Shown here: positions 23,696 through 32,955 of the stretch, one piece after another | How the letters are laid out: the number at the start of each line of letters is the position of its first letter | Position numbering within the stretch: the first letter of the stretch is position 1 | Source of the DNA: Halorubrum sp. Hd13 | GTDB taxonomy: Archaea; Halobacteriota; Halobacteria; Halobacteriales; Haloferacaceae | Length of the DNA stretch: 37,780 bases | Assembly: GCF_002252755.1 (NCBI RefSeq) | Contig: NZ_NHOY01000015.1 | Location: 1 to 37,780, forward strand | Direction of reading: 5' to 3' | Notes under the pieces: generated by a model | What the model was told of the DNA's origin: nothing | Databases searched by the model: none | What the model saw: the letters and a program-made list of their open reading frames with translations, nothing else | Program-made: the position numbers and the translations under genes

Positions 23696-26600
23696 TCACG
23701 AGGTCGCGCACTCTCTCGCTCCTCCGTCCGACGCTCCCCCGGCTCTCGGGCAGGGCCACCCGGCGGAGGTCTCGTCGCGGGTGCCGTCGACGTCGCCGAC
23801 GCCGGGCGGGCCGGCGGGCACCGCGACGGCGACGACGGTCTCCGTCTCGAACCGAATCGGCTCCGTCGCACCGAGCCGAACGGTCTCCCCGCCAACGTCG
23901 AGGGCCACGTTGTCCTCCCGTCGAACGTACTCGAACGGCTCGCCTGGCGTGCCGACGTCGGCGCGCAGCGCGAACCGCGGGTACTCCCCGCGGACCTGCA
24001 CGCGCCAGGCGTTCACCGTCGTCACCCAGTAACCGGGCACCGGCGCGACCGGAAGCCCCGCCCCGACGCTCCGGGCGGGCTTCAGCGACCACTTCTCGCC
24101 GAGGTCCTCGGCCGCCCTCTCGCTCAGCTCCTCGGTCGCGGTCCGGCCGGCGCGCGTGGCCTCCCTCTCGATCGCTTTCTCCATGCGGTCCCTGAGCAGG
24201 ACCCGCGCGCCCTTCGTCGGCGGTTCGACGACCCGCGTCGGCACCCGAACGTCCTCTCGACCTGCCGCCTTCCGCGTCGCGACGCGGAGGTGCGCGGCCA
24301 GCGACGCCTCCGCCGCGGTCGAGAGCGATCCGTCGGCCGCGGCCTCTGCGGCGACCCGCTCGGCGTACTCGCCGTCACCGACCGCGGCCGCTCTGTCACC
24401 GGTCGAGTCGTATGACGCGGCGGCCTCGTCGACCGCGTCGCGACGCGCCTCCCGCGACAACGAGGTCCGCTCCCGAAGCACGCCCTCAACTTCGCGATCG
24501 ACTTCGCGAAGCGAGCCGTCGACCCGTTTCGTGAGCGCGTCCCGGTCGGCGCGGAGTCCCGGGTCGTCGCTCGCGGCCAGCGCCTCGTCGGCGAGCAGGA
24601 GCGCGCGCCCGGCGGTACCGAGTCGGACCGTGTCCCCGGCGCCGAGGATCCGATCCACGATCCCGCTCGACAGATCGCCGTACGGAACGGTGACGTAGTT
24701 CACGTTGCGGACGGCGAGCGGTCGCGTCGGGGCGTCGCTCGCGCCGTCTGTCCGTTCGCCGTCGACCGTCGTCCGCGGCAGGTATCCCGGCGCCCCTCGC
24801 GGCGAGAACGTCACCGCTCCCCCGGGACCGTCGCCGGCGACCGTGTATGTGCCCGGGTCCGTCGCGGCCTCGCGGGCGGCGATCGCCTCGCCGACCGAGG
24901 GGCCGCCGAAGGCGCTGTTCACCCGATCGAGAAACCCGTCCGTCGCCCGCTCGCGGTCGGCAGAAGCCGCTTCCAGCTCCGCGACGACGGCGTCGACGTA
25001 CGCCGCGCGGGCGGCGACCCGCGCCCGATCGACCGCGCCGTCGTACGTCTTCGGCGCGTCGACGAGCGCCGCTCGGCGATCGCGGACCGCGTCGGCGAGG
25101 TCGGCGTACGGCTCCGCCTTGCCGACCGCCGCCGCCTCCATCGACGCGTCGGTCTCGAACGCCCGGACTTCGACGGCGAGCGCGGCGACATCCGCCGCCA
25201 CGCGGTCCCGTTCGGTCTCCGTCCACGAGCCGTGGACCACCGTCGAGTCGTCGACGTCTCCGCTCCGGACGGCGTCCCGGGCCAGTCGGTCCACGCCGGC
25301 CGCCGTGTCGACGCCGAGCGACGAACGCGCGGCCGCCGGCGTCCCGCGTAGGTCGGGTCCGTCACCTCCCGCTCCGAACGTCGCGGCGGGCCGGTCCGCC
25401 GCGCCGTCGGTCGGCGCGTGTCGCCCCGTCACCGAGACGCGGACCCGGTAGCGGTCGGCCGCTTCGTCGGCGGTGGTCGTCCGATGGACGGTGCGGTCGA
25501 CGACGCTTCCGTTAGGGCCCCGTTCCACGACTTCCCGTTCCCACGTCGCAGTCGCGGTGCGTTCGACCGTCACCTCGCGGATCGCGTCTCCGAACGCGAC
25601 CGGCTCGTCCGGATCCACGGTCCTCGCGGGAACCCCGCGCGGCACGTCGCTCCCGGCGACGTCGGTCAGCCGCTCCGACCGCTCCACGTCGACGCGATCC
25701 CACTCGCCGGTCGCCGCGACGGCCGGCGTCGGCGGCGCGATTCGTCCGCCGTCCGCGATCTGCGTCGTCGCCGTCCGCACGTCGGCCTCGACTCGGTACG
25801 CGCCCTCGATCACCTCGTCGAGGTCGTCGTGGACCCGAACCGCCCCGACGTCCGCCGCGTGCCCGATCGGAACCGGCGTCTCCTCGTCGGACCGGTCTCG
25901 TTTCGACTCGAATGCGTCGTCCTCGCTCCCCGCCCCGTTCGGGTGCGTGCCGGCGCTCGGTTGCGTCGCGGTCTCCCCGGAACCGGTCGGCGTCGGCGCT
26001 CCGAGAACCGCGTCGGTCCACGAGTCCTCTCGAACGCCGGTCGGCGCGAGGAGGTCGCTCATCCCGGTCCGGGCGGTCGCCCGTGCCACTCCGCCGCGGG
26101 CGCTCGGGTCGCTCGTCCCGAAGACTGCCCGCTGCGTCCGGACGATCCCGGCGTTCGTCGACAGTTCCACGTGCCGGTTCGCGAGGACGTTCTCGACCGG
26201 CGCCCCGGCGTACTGCGCGTATCCTCTCGCCCACGTCATCGGATAGAGGCTCGCGGTGAGCTGTCGACCGAGACCCGGTCCCTCAACCGGACCCCTGTCG
26301 AGCCGCTCTTCGAACCGCTCCGTCCGCTCGTGAGCGGCGAGCGTCGGGACGGCCACCACGACGGTCCTGTCCGCGGTGCGGTTCACGACCGTTCGGCCGT
26401 TCCGTGTCGCGGTGATGTCGACCTCCTCGAAAGTGACGCGAGTCGCGGTCCCGTTGGCCGCCGGCTCGACGCGGACGCGGTCGCGGGCCGCGGTGAGGTC
26501 CTCTCGCCCCCCGACCGCCGGTAGCGACGCCGTCGCCGTCACCGATCCGACGTCAGCGTCGACCGCGGAGAGCGCGTCTGCCCCGGTGACTGCCAGTCGT

Positions 26601-26944
26601 ATCCGAAGCGCGTCCGTGAACGCCGACTCCTCGCGCACCGCCTCGGCCGCGGCACCGCTCTCGGGCGCCCGCGTCACCGGTTCCCGCGCCGCGTCGTGCG
26701 CCGCCTCGCGCGCCGCGGCGCGCAGCGCTGCGGTGGCGTCGGCGTCGACGCGCTCGACGGCCCGCTCGACGCTCCGGTCCTCGCCGACGAGCCCCTGATC
26801 CGCGATCCCCGCTGCGTACGTCGTGCTCGTCACGAGCAGCAACACGCCGATCAGGGCGAACGGGACTCGCGCCCGCTCGTCGACCGCGAACCGTCGCCCG
26901 ACCCGCTCGGAGTCGGATGCTCCGCCGCGTTTCCCCACGCTCAC
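23696..26944 (-). CDS. Very large single-anchor surface protein (DUF7286-like)
   Basis: A 1082-residue protein, the largest of the pilus-like locus. A cytoplasmic basic N-terminus is followed by one membrane helix (FALIGVLLLVTSTTYAAG, about residues 29-46), and the remaining ~1000 residues should be outside the cell. They are rich in Ala, Asp, Arg, Thr and Val, with no cysteine evident. The arrangement recalls haloarchaeal DUF7286 proteins and, loosely, bacterial TadG-type assembly proteins; the comparison is structural inference. Two GTG codons (26947, 26944) could start it; GTG at 26944 makes a GTGA overlap with the previous stop and is preferred. The last gene of the locus. Confidence 0.8.
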   Translation of the reverse strand: MSVGKRGGASDSERVGRRFAVDERARVPFALIGVLLLVTSTTYAAGIADQGLVGEDRSVERAVERVDADATAALRAAAREAAHDAAREPVTRAPESGAAAEAVREESAFTDALRIRLAVTGADALSAVDADVGSVTATASLPAVGGREDLTAARDRVRVEPAANGTATRVTFEEVDITATRNGRTVVNRTADRTVVVAVPTLAAHERTERFEERLDRGPVEGPGLGRQLTASLYPMTWARGYAQYAGAPVENVLANRHVELSTNAGIVRTQRAVFGTSDPSARGGVARATARTGMSDLLAPTGVREDSWTDAVLGAPTPTGSGETATQPSAGTHPNGAGSEDDAFESKRDRSDEETPVPIGHAADVGAVRVHDDLDEVIEGAYRVEADVRTATTQIADGGRIAPPTPAVAATGEWDRVDVERSERLTDVAGSDVPRGVPARTVDPDEPVAFGDAIREVTVERTATATWEREVVERGPNGSVVDRTVHRTTTADEAADRYRVRVSVTGRHAPTDGAADRPAATFGAGGDGPDLRGTPAAARSSLGVDTAAGVDRLARDAVRSGDVDDSTVVHGSWTETERDRVAADVAALAVEVRAFETDASMEAAAVGKAEPYADLADAVRDRRAALVDAPKTYDGAVDRARVAARAAYVDAVVAELEAASADRERATDGFLDRVNSAFGGPSVGEAIAAREAATDPGTYTVAGDGPGGAVTFSPRGAPGYLPRTTVDGERTDGASDAPTRPLAVRNVNYVTVPYGDLSSGIVDRILGAGDTVRLGTAGRALLLADEALAASDDPGLRADRDALTKRVDGSLREVDREVEGVLRERTSLSREARRDAVDEAAASYDSTGDRAAAVGDGEYAERVAAEAAADGSLSTAAEASLAAHLRVATRKAAGREDVRVPTRVVEPPTKGARVLLRDRMEKAIEREATRAGRTATEELSERAAEDLGEKWSLKPARSVGAGLPVAPVPGYWVTTVNAWRVQVRGEYPRFALRADVGTPGEPFEYVRREDNVALDVGGETVRLGATEPIRFETETVVAVAVPAGPPGVGDVDGTRDETSAGWPCPRAGGASDGGARECATS

Positions 26945-27645
26945 CACCTCCTCACGACGATCCGAACGGGATCGTCCGTCTCGGCCGCGTCCGGCGTCGG
27001 CTGCGTGACCACCGCCGTCGTGACGTCGGCGTTCCGCGGCGGCTCGGCCCCGACGACGACCGCTATCGCGTTCCCGTCTCTCCCGGGGCGAGGCCGCTCG
27101 GTTCCCCTCGAACCGCCGTCGGTCCGGTCCGGACCCTCCCGGGACTGGCCGGCGGTTCGCTGAGGGGATCGCGGCGCGTTCGGTGTCCCAGACGCCGCTA
27201 TCCGGCCGGTTGCGGGTCGACAGCCACGCGGAGCCGGAGGCCGACGGTCGACGGCTCGCTGCGTCGAGTTGGGTTCCCGGCTCGGAACCGCCGGGACCGT
27301 CGCGTCGACCCGGGTTCGCTCGCCGAGGCCCGCGGCGATCGCGGCCGTCGCTCGCGGCTCGAACGCGCCCTCGCCGTCGACGGCGCCGCGCTCATCGCCC
27401 GCGCTTCCGGGAGCCGCGACGAGCAGCGCGAGCAGTTCGGCGCGCGTCGCGTGTACCGTTCGGGTGCCGTTCGCCGCCCGCGGCGACCGGTACCGCACGG
27501 TCACGGTCTCCGTCACTATCCGGTCGGCCGCCCCCTCCGCGGTCGGCCCGCGCGTCCCCGCGTCCCCGCCGACGCCACCGAGCGCGACGACGCTCGCGGA
27601 CACGCACAGGAGCAGCACCGTCACGTCGAGCACGGTGCTCGTCAC
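26941..27645 (-). CDS. Membrane-anchored protein of the pilus-like locus (DUF7284-like)
   Basis: A 234-residue protein with an N-terminal hydrophobic helix (VLDVTVLLLCVSASVVALGG, residues 5-24) that may be a signal anchor, then a Gly/Ala/Arg/Pro-rich extracytoplasmic region. Recognisable segments include RIVTETVTVRYRSPR, HATRAELLALLVAA, and near the end NADVTTAVVTQPTPDAAETD. It matches haloarchaeal proteins I recall as DUF7284 that sit beside type IV filament ATPases. The GTG start at 27645 overlaps the previous stop (GTGA), and its own stop overlaps the next start the same way. Confidence 0.75.
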   Translation of the reverse strand: MTSTVLDVTVLLLCVSASVVALGGVGGDAGTRGPTAEGAADRIVTETVTVRYRSPRAANGTRTVHATRAELLALLVAAPGSAGDERGAVDGEGAFEPRATAAIAAGLGERTRVDATVPAVPSREPNSTQRAVDRRPPAPRGCRPATGRIAASGTPNAPRSPQRTAGQSREGPDRTDGGSRGTERPRPGRDGNAIAVVVGAEPPRNADVTTAVVTQPTPDAAETDDPVRIVVRRW

Positions 27646-28082
27646 CGGCGGACCACCACGCGAAGGGTCCCGCGGACGTTCCGCCCCGGACCGACTCGCA
27701 CGGTCACCGGTCGCTCGGCCGTCCCGATCGCTCCGTCGTCTCCGACCGCCGCGCGTTCGGGCGCGTCATCGCCGAACTCGATCCGCCACGTCTTCCCGCC
27801 GGCCCTCACCGTCACCGCCGTCGGATACCGGAAGCCGTCGGCGCCGCGGAGCTGGTCCGGTTCGACGACGCCGCCGGCGGTCGCCGTTCGCTCGGCCCTG
27901 TCGAGGACGGTCTCGGCACCGGGCCGCTCCCGATCGACCGTCGCGTCGTCGAGCGCGGCCGCGTACAGACTCAGCGCCGCCCCGACTACCAGCACCGCGA
28001 CGAGCGCGGCGAGCGGTTCGACCGCGGCGCGATCCGCGGCCCCGCTTCCGGCGCCGGACGGGTCACCCGACGAGCGTGACAT
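27642..28082 (-). CDS. Candidate pilin-like protein (DUF7285-like)
   Basis: A 146-residue protein. After a 19-residue Ser/Gly-rich leader comes DRAAVEPLAALVAVL and a ~22-residue hydrophobic helix, then DD and a beta-rich domain. R18-A19-A20-V21 fits the archaeal prepilin peptidase pattern (charged residue, Gly/Ala, then hydrophobics), and the mature start AVEPLAAL resembles the xVxPxxxx start of haloarchaeal pilins, with Pro at +4. This supports a pilin or pseudopilin role but is inference. The start at 28082 lies 20 nt inside the previous gene; the frame runs upstream to 28247 only as a shadow. Confidence 0.75.
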   Translation of the reverse strand: MSRSSGDPSGAGSGAADRAAVEPLAALVAVLVVGAALSLYAAALDDATVDRERPGAETVLDRAERTATAGGVVEPDQLRGADGFRYPTAVTVRAGGKTWRIEFGDDAPERAAVGDDGAIGTAERPVTVRVGPGRNVRGTLRVVVRR

Positions 28083-28548
28083 GCACCCCTCCGTAATGCA
28101 CCCGCCGCACGGTGAGCCGCTCCGGCGCCGGTCGCCACCCGCTGTCGGCGCTCCGCGCGCGCTCCGCCGCCGCGGCCAGCGCGTCGGGGTCGTCGAACGC
28201 GGCGTCCGGCGGAACGCCGTCGAGGACCCGCCGAAGCCGGTCCCCACTTCCGCTTCGATCGACCGGTGGGACCGGCGTCACCCGCGGCGCGTGGAGCGGC
28301 GCCCGTGCGTCTCCCCCGTCTCCGCCGAGCGAGACCGACCGCGGCGTGAGTCGGATTCGGTCCGCCGCGATCCCGTGTTCCGCCGTCGCGGGGTACTCTC
28401 CGCCGGCTACCGTCTCGATCGTGTGCGCGACGCCGGCCGCGTCCGGCGGCGGCGACGCCGGGAGCGTCGCGGCGACGCCGGCCGTCGCGACGCTCACCAC
28501 GGCGAGGCCGAGCCACGCGTACGTCGCGTCGAGGTGAGTCTCGAACAC
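28063..28548 (-). CDS. Membrane-anchored protein of the pilus-like locus (DUF7283-like)
   Basis: A 161-residue protein with an N-terminal membrane helix (AWLGLAVVSVATAGVAATL, about 11-29) and an extracytoplasmic domain. PPPDAAGVAHTIETVAGGEY follows the helix, and the protein ends WRPAPERLTVRRVHYGGVHV then TLVG. This fits haloarchaeal DUF7283. The start is GTG at 28548, placed 27 bp after an excellent TATA box, so it should be the first gene of a four-gene unit (with 28082, 27645 and 26944). It overlaps the next gene by 20 nt. Confidence 0.78.
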   Translation of the reverse strand: MFETHLDATYAWLGLAVVSVATAGVAATLPASPPPDAAGVAHTIETVAGGEYPATAEHGIAADRIRLTPRSVSLGGDGGDARAPLHAPRVTPVPPVDRSGSGDRLRRVLDGVPPDAAFDDPDALAAAAERARSADSGWRPAPERLTVRRVHYGGVHVTLVG

Positions 28549-28570
28549 GGGCCGGCTGGCCGCGGCTTGG

Positions 28571-28578
28571 TATTTAAA
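28571..28578 (-). promoter_or_regulatory. Promoter of the four anchored-protein genes
   Basis: The palindromic element ATTTAAAT within TATTTAAATG is centred 27 bp before the GTG at 28548. It stands in the 64-bp gap between the platform gene and the DUF7283-like gene, so these genes can be expressed apart from the ATPase. Confidence 0.7.
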
Positions 28579-28612
28579 TGATCGGCGAGGACACGCGGCT
28601 GCGGTCCGGTCG

Positions 28613-30427
28613 TTACAGCAGCGCTCCCGCGCCCGCGAACGCGACGAGGTACGTCGCCGTCGCAGTCGGCAGCGCGATCCCCACGCGGTAGGCCACCAGC
28701 GTCCGGTCGAAGCCGCGCTCCAGCCCGGTCGCCAGCGCGGTGAGCAGCGCCGCGAGGATCAGCACGTAGGCGCCGACGATCCGGCCGAGTACCGGGACGG
28801 AGAGCGCTCCGGCGCCGGATTCCGCGGTCGCCTCGGCCGCGCTCCCGCCGCCGGCACCAGTACCGCCGCCCCCGACACCGAGCGCGTCCGCGCCGGCGGT
28901 CGCTCCGGCGCCCAGTCCCCCGGCGTCGACGGCGTCGACCCCCGTGGCGAGCGCGACCGTCGCGCCGCCGACGAGCGGCGCGAACACCGCCGCGGTGTTC
29001 GTCAGCGTGCCCGTCACGGTCGCGAGCTGACGTCGCGCGTCGGTTTCGAGCGCCCGGAGCTCCTCGAGCTGGTCGGCGAGCTCGAGGAGCACGTCGCCGG
29101 CCGGGCGACCCTCCCTGGCGGCGACGGCGAGCAGCGCGACCGCGCCCCGGACCCGCGGCGACGGGACCGGAACCGCGGGGCCGCCCCGGCCGAGGAACGC
29201 CTCCCGCACGCCGACTCGGAGGGTCTCGCTTCGGCGCCCGGCGCGCTCGAACAGCTCGCCGGTCGCCCCGTCGAGCCGCTCGCCGGCGTTCGCGATCGCC
29301 CTCTCGACCGCGACGCCCTCGGCCACGTCGCCGCCGATGACCGTCATGGCGTCCGGGAGCCCCCGTTCGACGGCCCGGATCTCAGCGAGCGCGGCCCGCC
29401 GGCGTCGCACGCCGACGAGGAGCGCCGTCCCCGCCCCGACGCCGACCCCGGCCACGGGTGCGGCCCACCCGGTGACTAGCCGCGCGGCGATCGCGGCCGC
29501 GGCGACTCCGGCGGCCGCGCCTGCCGCGGCGGCGTGTTGCGCCCGCTCGGGGACGTCCGGGTGGTCGCCGTCGATCGACGGCGGCGCGAACGCGACCGGT
29601 CTGCGCGAGAGCAGCCACGCCGACGCGGCGAACAGTCCGGCGGGGAGCACGACGAGGTAGAGTCCGGCGACGACCCTCGACCCGACCGGAACGCCGGACG
29701 CGGCCGCCGCGGGTAGCAGAGCTATCAGGGCCAGCGGGAGGAGCACGCCGAAGGCGTACAGCGCCGAGACGGGGCCGCGGACCTTGCCGACGAACGCCGC
29801 GAGCCGGTCGGTCGTCCCGGAGATCGTCGCGTCGAGCGCGCGGTCCAGACACCGTCCCCGCCGCTCTGCCGGCGCTGACGCGGCCGTCCGCACTAACGCG
29901 GCGGCGCGGTCGATCGCGGGGAACCACGGTCGCCACTCGCGGGCGAACGCCCGGAGCCCGCTCGTCGGCCCGTCCGCGCTCCCGCGCTCGTGACGCGCCA
30001 GCCCGTCCGCGAGCGGTCCGTCCCCGGTGCGGGCGGCGAACCGAACCGCGCGTTCCGCCGACGGGTCCAGTCGCATCCGTAACACGAGACGGCCGACGAG
30101 ACCGGGGGCCGCACCGAGCGCTCGAGTCCGACGGAGCGCGGCGAGCCCCACCGGTGCTCGATGGACCGCGTGAGTCGCCGCCAACCCTCCGGCGAGCCCA
30201 GCGAGCGCACCCGGAACCGGGCCGACGAACGCCGAGAGCGCGACGGCACAGAGGAGGCCGACCCCGAGCCCGACCCGATACCCGAGCTCGACGACTCGTT
30301 CGGCCGAGGCCTCCCAGCCGAGGAACGCGACCGCGCGCCGGAGCTCTGCCGACTCGTTCGCGTCGACCCCCTCGCTCGGGGGTGCCGTCGGCGAGCCGTC
30401 GGTCGCCTCGTCGACCGCTCCGGTCAT
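28613..30427 (-). CDS. TadC/PilC-like membrane platform protein
   Basis: A 604-residue inner-membrane protein with about nine predicted hydrophobic segments: near 52-70, 71-88, 220-243, 251-273, 300-340 (two), 475-497, 547-570 and 580-603. Two soluble helical blocks, about 92-215 and 341-470, sit where the two T2SSF (GspF/TadC) domains occur. The second contains ERGLPDAMTVIGGDVAEGVA, close to the archaeal TadC signature. A Gly-rich low-complexity loop at 503-540 lies between membrane segments. It overlaps the ATPase stop by ATGA, so platform and ATPase are co-expressed. It should anchor filament assembly. Confidence 0.88.
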   Translation of the reverse strand: MTGAVDEATDGSPTAPPSEGVDANESAELRRAVAFLGWEASAERVVELGYRVGLGVGLLCAVALSAFVGPVPGALAGLAGGLAATHAVHRAPVGLAALRRTRALGAAPGLVGRLVLRMRLDPSAERAVRFAARTGDGPLADGLARHERGSADGPTSGLRAFAREWRPWFPAIDRAAALVRTAASAPAERRGRCLDRALDATISGTTDRLAAFVGKVRGPVSALYAFGVLLPLALIALLPAAAASGVPVGSRVVAGLYLVVLPAGLFAASAWLLSRRPVAFAPPSIDGDHPDVPERAQHAAAAGAAAGVAAAAIAARLVTGWAAPVAGVGVGAGTALLVGVRRRRAALAEIRAVERGLPDAMTVIGGDVAEGVAVERAIANAGERLDGATGELFERAGRRSETLRVGVREAFLGRGGPAVPVPSPRVRGAVALLAVAAREGRPAGDVLLELADQLEELRALETDARRQLATVTGTLTNTAAVFAPLVGGATVALATGVDAVDAGGLGAGATAGADALGVGGGGTGAGGGSAAEATAESGAGALSVPVLGRIVGAYVLILAALLTALATGLERGFDRTLVAYRVGIALPTATATYLVAFAGAGALL

Positions 30428-32349
30428 TCGATCTCACCGCTCGCGCCGACGGAGTCGACGTACCGCTCCGGCTCCGTCCGACCGGTGGCGACCGCCTCGC
30501 GGATCCGCTCGCCCCGTCCCCCGACGGCCGCCCTGATCGACGCGTACGTCTCGTCGGGTCCCGCGAGACGATCGAGGAGTCGGCTCTCGCCGCGGTCGAC
30601 CCGCCCGGTCGGCGTCAGTCCCTCGTCCGTGCGCTCGAACAGCGATTCGAACGCGGCGCCGTCCTCGTGACCGACTACCTCGGCGATCACGTCGACGCGG
30701 TGGTCGTCGAGGAGAACGATCAGGTCGGTCGCCGCGAACGACGAGGGCGACACGCCGAGGTCGGAGACCACCCGCTCCCGGACGGCGGCGGGGTCCTCCC
30801 CGTGGATCGTCCCGAGCACCGTCTCGCCGGCCGCGCCGACGCGCATCGCCTCGTAGAGGGCCTGCGCCTCCTCGCCGCGGACCTCCCCCACGACGATCGC
30901 ACCGCCGCCGAGCCGGAGCGCGGTCCGGACCGCGTCGCTCGGCGACGGCTCCGCCCCGTCGCCGACGCAGAGCCGCTGCGCGTCTCGCCCGGCGGTCGCT
31001 AGGGCGCTCGTCGGGAGCTCGGGCGTGTCCTCTATCAGTATCGACCGCGACTCCGCGGGAAGATCCCAGAGGAGGGCACCGAGCGCGGTCGTCTTTCCCG
31101 CACCCCGCCCGCCGGCCACGAGCCCCGTCACGCCCCGCTCGACGGCGACGGAGAGGAGCCCGGCGGCCGCCGGCGTGAGCGTCCCTGCGTCGACGAGTCG
31201 TGCGAGCGTCCACGCGTCGGGATCACCGCGGCGGAACGCGAACGAGAGCCCGTCGCTGGCGGGGTCCGTCGTCGCGGCCACGCGGACCCGGCCGGCGTCC
31301 GTCTCCAGGGTCGCGTCGAGCGTGGGGCTCGCCCGAGAGAACCCCCGCCCGCTGGTCCGCCGGAGTCGGGACGCGAGCGTGGCGGCCCCCTCGGGCGGGA
31401 GTCGCACGTTCGTCCGGCAGCGCTCGCCGTCGACGACGACGCGGAGCGGGTTCTCGGTCACGGGCGCCGAGAGCGTCGCGTCGCTCACGCGCTCGTCGGC
31501 GAACACGTGTTCGAACGCCCCGTACCCGCGCGTGTGCCGCCGGAGCACATCGGTCAGCGTCGAGACGGGATCGCCGTCCTCGGCGGCCGTCCGGACCGCG
31601 CGGCCGGGCGCTCGCCCGCCCCCGGTCGGATCGTCGAGCAGCCGTCGCTTGGCGTCGTCGAGCCGCTCGACGGCCCCGTCGTCGAGCTCTCGAACCGGCG
31701 GCGTGAGGTGGTACGTCCGGAGCGGTCCCGACCCCTCGTACAGCCGGACGGTCGCGCCGGTGTCGAGATCCCAGCGGTCGGCGAGCGCGGCCCCCGGCGG
31801 CGGCGCGGTCGCGATCCGCGCCGCCGCGATTCGGGGCCCGGCGTGTGCCCGAAGCACGTCTCCGACCTCGTCTGCCCCTTCGACGATCGCCGACAGCCCG
31901 GTCTCCGCGGCGATCCGGGCCGGCGGTCCCTCGCGTCCGGCGGCCTCCCGAGCGGCGCTGACCGGATCGCGCAGCACGCGGTCGGCGAGCCGCGTCTCGT
32001 GGAACCCGACGCGCTCGCGGAACCGGCCCGCGGCGACGAGACACGCGGCGGCCCGCCCGGCGTAGGCCCGCTCGCGCCCGCGATGACGGGTCCTGATCAC
32101 CTCGGCGTCGCGCTCCGCGAGCGCCTCGATGACGGTCGCCAGACAGTCAGGGCTCTCGGCGAGGTCGCCGCGCCCCGGGCAGTCACCGGCGTCGACCGCC
32201 AGCACGACGCGGTCGCCGACGCCCGTTCCGACCGGCTCTCTGAACGTCGGCTCGCACCGGCAGTCGCGATCGGCGTCGCTCCACGGCAGCGATCGCAGCG
32301 AGGGCTCGCCGCCGCCGATCCGCGACAGCGAGGGGAGATCGAGGTTCAC
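30424..32349 (-). CDS. Type II/IV secretion ATPase (PilB/TadA/FlaI family)
   Basis: A 641-residue hexameric motor for a type IV filament system. Walker A is GGRGAGKTT (413-421), the Asp box is ILIEDTPELP (437-446), Walker B is GGAIVVGEVRGEE (482-494), and the His box is TIHGEDP (514-520). The N-terminal domain holds four cysteines (30, 32, 57, 69), two in CRC, which may bind a metal; the FlaI-type core starts near 265. A GTG start at 32349 lies 26 bp from a strong TATA box. It comes before the platform gene in the same unit, overlapping it by ATGA. Confidence 0.93.
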   Translation of the reverse strand: MNLDLPSLSRIGGGEPSLRSLPWSDADRDCRCEPTFREPVGTGVGDRVVLAVDAGDCPGRGDLAESPDCLATVIEALAERDAEVIRTRHRGRERAYAGRAAACLVAAGRFRERVGFHETRLADRVLRDPVSAAREAAGREGPPARIAAETGLSAIVEGADEVGDVLRAHAGPRIAAARIATAPPPGAALADRWDLDTGATVRLYEGSGPLRTYHLTPPVRELDDGAVERLDDAKRRLLDDPTGGGRAPGRAVRTAAEDGDPVSTLTDVLRRHTRGYGAFEHVFADERVSDATLSAPVTENPLRVVVDGERCRTNVRLPPEGAATLASRLRRTSGRGFSRASPTLDATLETDAGRVRVAATTDPASDGLSFAFRRGDPDAWTLARLVDAGTLTPAAAGLLSVAVERGVTGLVAGGRGAGKTTALGALLWDLPAESRSILIEDTPELPTSALATAGRDAQRLCVGDGAEPSPSDAVRTALRLGGGAIVVGEVRGEEAQALYEAMRVGAAGETVLGTIHGEDPAAVRERVVSDLGVSPSSFAATDLIVLLDDHRVDVIAEVVGHEDGAAFESLFERTDEGLTPTGRVDRGESRLLDRLAGPDETYASIRAAVGGRGERIREAVATGRTEPERYVDSVGASGEIE

Positions 32350-32371
32350 GGCGGGCGTGCTCCCGGCATCG

Positions 32372-32378
32372 TATATAA
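32372..32378 (-). promoter_or_regulatory. Promoter of the ATPase/platform genes
   Basis: The minus strand reads TTATATA, centred 26 bp before the GTG at 32349, in the 33-bp gap after the DUF7311-like gene. Confidence 0.7.
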
Positions 32379-32382
32379 GCGA

Positions 32383-32895
32383 TCACCCTACCCTGGTGAC
32401 CCGGACGGTCGGTCCGCCGTCGTCGACGAGCCGGAGGGCCAGTCGGCTCTCGCCGCCCGGTCGGAGCGCGATCGCGCCGCCGTCGACCGACACGGTCGCG
32501 TCCGTGCCGCCGGGACCGATCGGCGCGGTTCGTTCGGGCCCGCCGTCGATCCGATACCGGAGCGCGACGTCCGGGCCGGGTGACGTCTCCTCGGCGACGT
32601 TCGCCTCCGCGCCGACCGTCTCTCCGCTGGCCCCCGTTTCCACGATCGCGACGCGGTCGATCGGCGCCGCTCCGAACCCGCTCGGGACGCGGACGGTGAC
32701 GGTCGTCCGCGCGGCGAGCGACGGGTCCGCGACGCTCACGGAGCCCGCGACGAGGCCGCCGACGGCCCGCTCGACGCGGTCCGCCTCGGCGTCGATCCGC
32801 TCGGCGGTCGTGGTCGCCCGGGCGTCTTCCAGCGCCGGGGTCGCGGCCGCGAGGAGGGCGACGGCGACGAGGACCGTGAGGACGACGCGGATCAC
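32383..32895 (-). CDS. Anchored extracytoplasmic protein (DUF7311-like)
   Basis: A 170-residue protein. An N-terminal hydrophobic helix (VVLTVLVAVALLAAATPAL, about 4-22) is followed by a helical segment TTTAERIDAEADRVERAVGG and a beta-rich domain with TVRVPSGFGAAPIDRV and RLALRLVDDGGPTVRVTRVG at the end. A helix-then-beta layout after a membrane anchor is typical of pilin-like or minor-pilin folds; whether it is processed is unclear, as only MIR precedes the helix. It fits haloarchaeal DUF7311. The GTG start at 32895 follows the DUF7310-like gene by 60 bp. Confidence 0.75.
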   Translation of the reverse strand: MIRVVLTVLVAVALLAAATPALEDARATTTAERIDAEADRVERAVGGLVAGSVSVADPSLAARTTVTVRVPSGFGAAPIDRVAIVETGASGETVGAEANVAEETSPGPDVALRYRIDGGPERTAPIGPGGTDATVSVDGGAIALRPGGESRLALRLVDDGGPTVRVTRVG

Positions 32896-32955
32896 GGCTC
32901 GCCGGCCTCCGTCTCGACTCGCGCCGCGATCCCGGTTCCCGCTCCCCGGTCCAGC

